In this document: positions 13,159-15,012 of the stretch, in pieces | How the letters are laid out: each line of letters starts with the position of its first letter | How positions within the stretch are numbered: position 1 is the stretch's first letter | Source of the DNA: DASRPD01 sp035646535 | Lineage (GTDB): Bacteria > Actinomycetota > Acidimicrobiia > IMCC26256 > JANYLB01 | Assembly (NCBI GenBank): GCA_035646535.1 | Contig: DASRPD010000089.1 | Location: forward strand, 1-15,012 | Length of the DNA: 15,012 bases | Direction: 5' to 3' | Position numbers and translations under genes: made by a program | The notes under the pieces: generated by a model | What the model was told of the DNA's origin: nothing | Databases searched by the model: none | The model's input: the letters and a program-made list of their open reading frames with translations, nothing else

Positions 13159-14430
13159 TCAGACGCCGCTCAGATACCTGGTGACCTCGTGGGCGGCGCG
13201 GACACCGGTTGCGTAGGCGGCGTGTACCACGGCGGCGATCGTCGTCGTCGTGGTCCCGTCGCCGGCCCAGAACAGCGCGCCGGTGTCGGGAGCGGCAAGC
13301 GCGGCGCGCGCCCCCGCACCGCCGAGGCGGACGTAGCTGTAGCCACCGCGGGTGTTCTCGTTGGTGCACCAGTCGACGCGGCGCGTATCTCGGGCGAGCT
13401 GTGACGGCTTGTCGTCGGGAAACAGTCGGTCGAGATCCGCGAGCACCGTCGCGGTCGCGTCGGCTTCGGTCATCGCCGACAGCGCCCGGGCGCGATGACC
13501 ACCCACGTAGGCCGTCAGCACCGGCTCCGGGTCGTCACGACCGTAGAGCGGCGTCCAGTAGAGCCGCACCGGCCCGTCGCAGCCGAGCATGGTGAGCGTC
13601 TCGGGCCAGAACCGCTCGGAGAACCGGACGAGGACCTTGAGCACCGCACCCATGTCGAGCCCGTTGAGAGCCCTCCACTTCGGTGCCGGAAGCTCCGGCG
13701 AAAACCGGATGGCACCACTCTTCAGCACTCCGATCGGCAGCGTGCAGACGGCCGATCGGGCTTCGATGCACTCGCCGTCGGCACAGACGACCGCGGCACC
13801 GGCGTCAGTCCAGTCGATCTCGGTGACACGGGTCTCGAATCGGACGTCGAGCCCGGCGCCGATCCATGCCGGCAGTGCGTCGTAGCCCGCGGTGAGCCGC
13901 CAGTCCGTCCCGCGCTCGAGCTCGATCACTCGATCGTCGCGGATACCCTCCATCGAGAGCTGGTCCAGGCCTCCGAGCGGGTGGACCGTGAGCATCTGAT
14001 CGGCCATGGCGCGCGCCACACCACGCAACCCGCGCTCGTCGATGAAGTCCGCGGCGGACCGCTCGGGCCCCGCGAACTGCTCGACCGCGCCGAGGAGGTC
14101 GCCCATCTCGACGAGCGTCGGGTCGGAGAACAGCTCGGGGCTCCGGCGACCGTCCATCGACATGAGGTAACCGTCGGCCGGCCGGCACTCGAGCGTGTCG
14201 AAGCCCCCGGCTTTGATCTCCGGCCAGGTGTCCGCGTGGTCGGTATGAACGAACTCCGCGCCGTGTTCGACGGGGTCACTCGCGAAATCGCGCGCGGTGA
14301 GGATGCGACCACCGACGCGATCGGTCGACTCGACAACTACGACATCGAGCCCCGCGCGGACCGCGTTCCGCGCCGCAGTGACCCCGGCCATGCCGGCACC
14401 GATGACGACGACATCGTGACGCTCGGTCAA
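13159..14430 (-). CDS. Flavin-dependent amine oxidase (monoamine oxidase family)
   Basis: The start is probably TTG 14430, since GGAGGA lies exactly seven bases upstream, giving 423 aa. An ATG at 14466 adds 12 residues but overlaps a candidate -10 box. The frame remains open to 14931, but that part is a shadow of the divergent SDR gene. The protein begins with the FAD dinucleotide fold: VVVIGAGMAGVTAARNAV (7-24), VVVESTDRVGGRI, then HGAEFVHT as in amine oxidases. TLPIGVLKSG and the C-terminal FAD segment LFWAGDGTTTTTIAAVVHAAYATGVRAA follow; the latter reads GDGT where most members have GEAT. Such enzymes oxidise primary or secondary amines, or other CH-NH and CH-OH groups, giving H2O2; the substrate is not evident. 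No signal peptide, so cytosolic. Confidence 0.88.
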   Translation of the reverse strand: MTERHDVVVIGAGMAGVTAARNAVRAGLDVVVVESTDRVGGRILTARDFASDPVEHGAEFVHTDHADTWPEIKAGGFDTLECRPADGYLMSMDGRRSPELFSDPTLVEMGDLLGAVEQFAGPERSAADFIDERGLRGVARAMADQMLTVHPLGGLDQLSMEGIRDDRVIELERGTDWRLTAGYDALPAWIGAGLDVRFETRVTEIDWTDAGAAVVCADGECIEARSAVCTLPIGVLKSGAIRFSPELPAPKWRALNGLDMGAVLKVLVRFSERFWPETLTMLGCDGPVRLYWTPLYGRDDPEPVLTAYVGGHRARALSAMTEADATATVLADLDRLFPDDKPSQLARDTRRVDWCTNENTRGGYSYVRLGGAGARAALAAPDTGALFWAGDGTTTTTIAAVVHAAYATGVRAAHEVTRYLSGV

Positions 14431-14437
14431 GGGCCAC

Positions 14438-14443
14438 TCCTCC
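14438..14443 (-). promoter_or_regulatory. Shine-Dalgarno deciding a TTG start
   Basis: GGAGGA on the minus strand lies seven bases before TTG 14430, the best ribosome-binding site seen in the window. It supports TTG over the upstream ATG 14466 for the amine oxidase gene. Confidence 0.6.
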
Positions 14444-14464
14444 AGAGAACCTGACGCGTGCGTC

Positions 14465-14474
14465 ATGGTAGCTT
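14465..14474. promoter_or_regulatory. Overlapping divergent -10 boxes
   Basis: On the plus strand TAGCTT (14469-14474) is followed after seven bases by GTG 14482, a leaderless arrangement. On the minus strand TACCAT (14470-14465) could be the -10 box of the amine oxidase gene, giving a leader of about 28 bases. The two boxes share two bases, so transcription would be mutually exclusive. Confidence 0.4.
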
Positions 14475-14481
14475 CGCCGCC

Positions 14482-15012
14482 GTGAAATTCGACGGGTCCA
14501 AGATCTTGCTCACCGGAGCCTCGTCGGGCATCGGCGAAGCGCTCGCCCCGATGCTCGCGGCACGCGGCGCAACCCTCGGGCTCGTGGCCCGGCGGGCCGA
14601 TCGCCTGGACGCGACCCTCGCCCGGGTACGGGAACACTCCCCCTCGTCGCGAGCCTGGCCCGTCGACCTCTCGGACCTCGACGCAGCCGAGCAGGTCGTG
14701 CGCGACGCGTGGGCCGAGCTCGGTCACCTCGACGGGTTGATCAACAACGCGGCGATGGGGAAGCGCAAGCACCTGCTCGACCTGAGCGCGGCCGAGCTCG
14801 ACGAGGTGATGCGCCTCAACTTCACGTCCCCGATCCGCATGGCGATGGTCGCGATCGAGCGGATGGTCGCGCGCGGATCGGGGCTCGTGGTCAACGTCGG
14901 CAGCCCGGGCGGCCGGTTCGGCATCCCCCACGAGTCGAGCTACTGCGCGGCCAAGTTCGCGATGAGCGGCTGGAGCGAGGCCGCGGCCATGGACCTCGCC
15001 GAACGCGAGACC
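14482..15012 (+). CDS. Short-chain dehydrogenase/reductase, cut by right window edge
   Basis: The start is GTG 14482, supported by a -10-like TAGCTT seven bases upstream; 177 codons are visible. It is a classical SDR: TGASSGIG (11-18) for cofactor binding, Asp in PVDLSD, INNAA in the NNAG position, VNVGSPGG with the catalytic Ser, and YCAAKFAMSGW with the catalytic Tyr and Lys. An Arg-rich LVARRADRLD after the second strand suggests NADP(H). All catalytic parts are present; the missing part is the substrate-binding C-terminus, so the substrate cannot be guessed. It diverges from the amine oxidase gene with 51 bases between start codons, and the two may be regulated together. Confidence 0.9.
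   Translation, partial: MKFDGSKILLTGASSGIGEALAPMLAARGATLGLVARRADRLDATLARVREHSPSSRAWPVDLSDLDAAEQVVRDAWAELGHLDGLINNAAMGKRKHLLDLSAAELDEVMRLNFTSPIRMAMVAIERMVARGSGLVVNVGSPGGRFGIPHESSYCAAKFAMSGWSEAAAMDLAERET

Noticed and set aside
13495..14454. 319-aa plus-strand open frame
   Set aside because: Antisense shadow of the amine oxidase gene.
14431..14931. N-terminal extension of the amine oxidase
   Set aside because: It is antisense to the SDR gene. The FAD fold begins immediately after TTG 14430, where a well-spaced GGAGGA is present.

Overview
High-GC bacterial DNA with dense coding and short intergenic gaps. Several genes have a TAnnnT box 6-7 bases before the start codon and no Shine-Dalgarno, a leaderless-transcript architecture typical of Actinomycetota. 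Gene content agrees: a KstR-like steroid regulator, a FadD19-like acyl-CoA synthetase, an alpha-methylacyl-CoA racemase, and a cassette for decaprenyl-phospho-arabinose (DPA), the arabinose donor of mycobacterial-type walls. I cannot fix the class. The order ubiA-dprE1-dprE2-HAD is not the Mycobacterium tuberculosis arrangement, so a non-mycobacterial actinobacterium (for example an acidimicrobiid) is possible. No RNA gene, CRISPR array, insertion sequence or phage gene was seen.

Layout. 1-1254 (+): two tandem paralogous amidohydrolase_2-like genes, the first cut by the window edge, followed by a long perfect hairpin. 1347-2507 (+): a CaiB/BaiF alpha-methylacyl-CoA racemase, meeting tail to tail a sugar-porter MFS gene (2514-3971, -). 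Upstream of the transporter lie a candidate promoter and five 18-bp direct repeats. 4153-7066 (-): AlkA-like DNA glycosylase, a small membrane-anchored protein and a FadD19-like acyl-CoA synthetase. 7143-7778 (-): a kstR-like repressor. 7895-9196 (+): an MBL-fold protein with an alkyl-sulfatase-type dimerisation region. 9251-13090 (+): a four-gene cassette, DPPR synthase (UbiA), DprE1, DprE2 and a HAD-IB phosphatase. 13159-14430 (-): a flavin amine oxidase, divergent from a short-chain dehydrogenase (14482 onward, +) that runs off the right edge.

How the genes fit together. The left half looks like steroid or branched-acyl side-chain catabolism. The kstR-like gene and the acyl-CoA synthetase gene each have a TAGAACACGTTC operator (KstR consensus TNNAACNNGTTNNA) inside closely matching promoters, suggesting autorepression and joint control; the racemase fits the same pathway. 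The right half could encode the whole conversion of PRPP plus polyprenyl phosphate to DPA, with the HAD enzyme as candidate for the 5'-phosphatase step. The most notable points are the duplicated operator, the self-contained DPA cassette, an alanine at the benzothiazinone-target cysteine of DprE1, loss of most metal ligands in both amidohydrolase-like proteins, the 18-bp repeat array, and several precise hairpins at gene ends.
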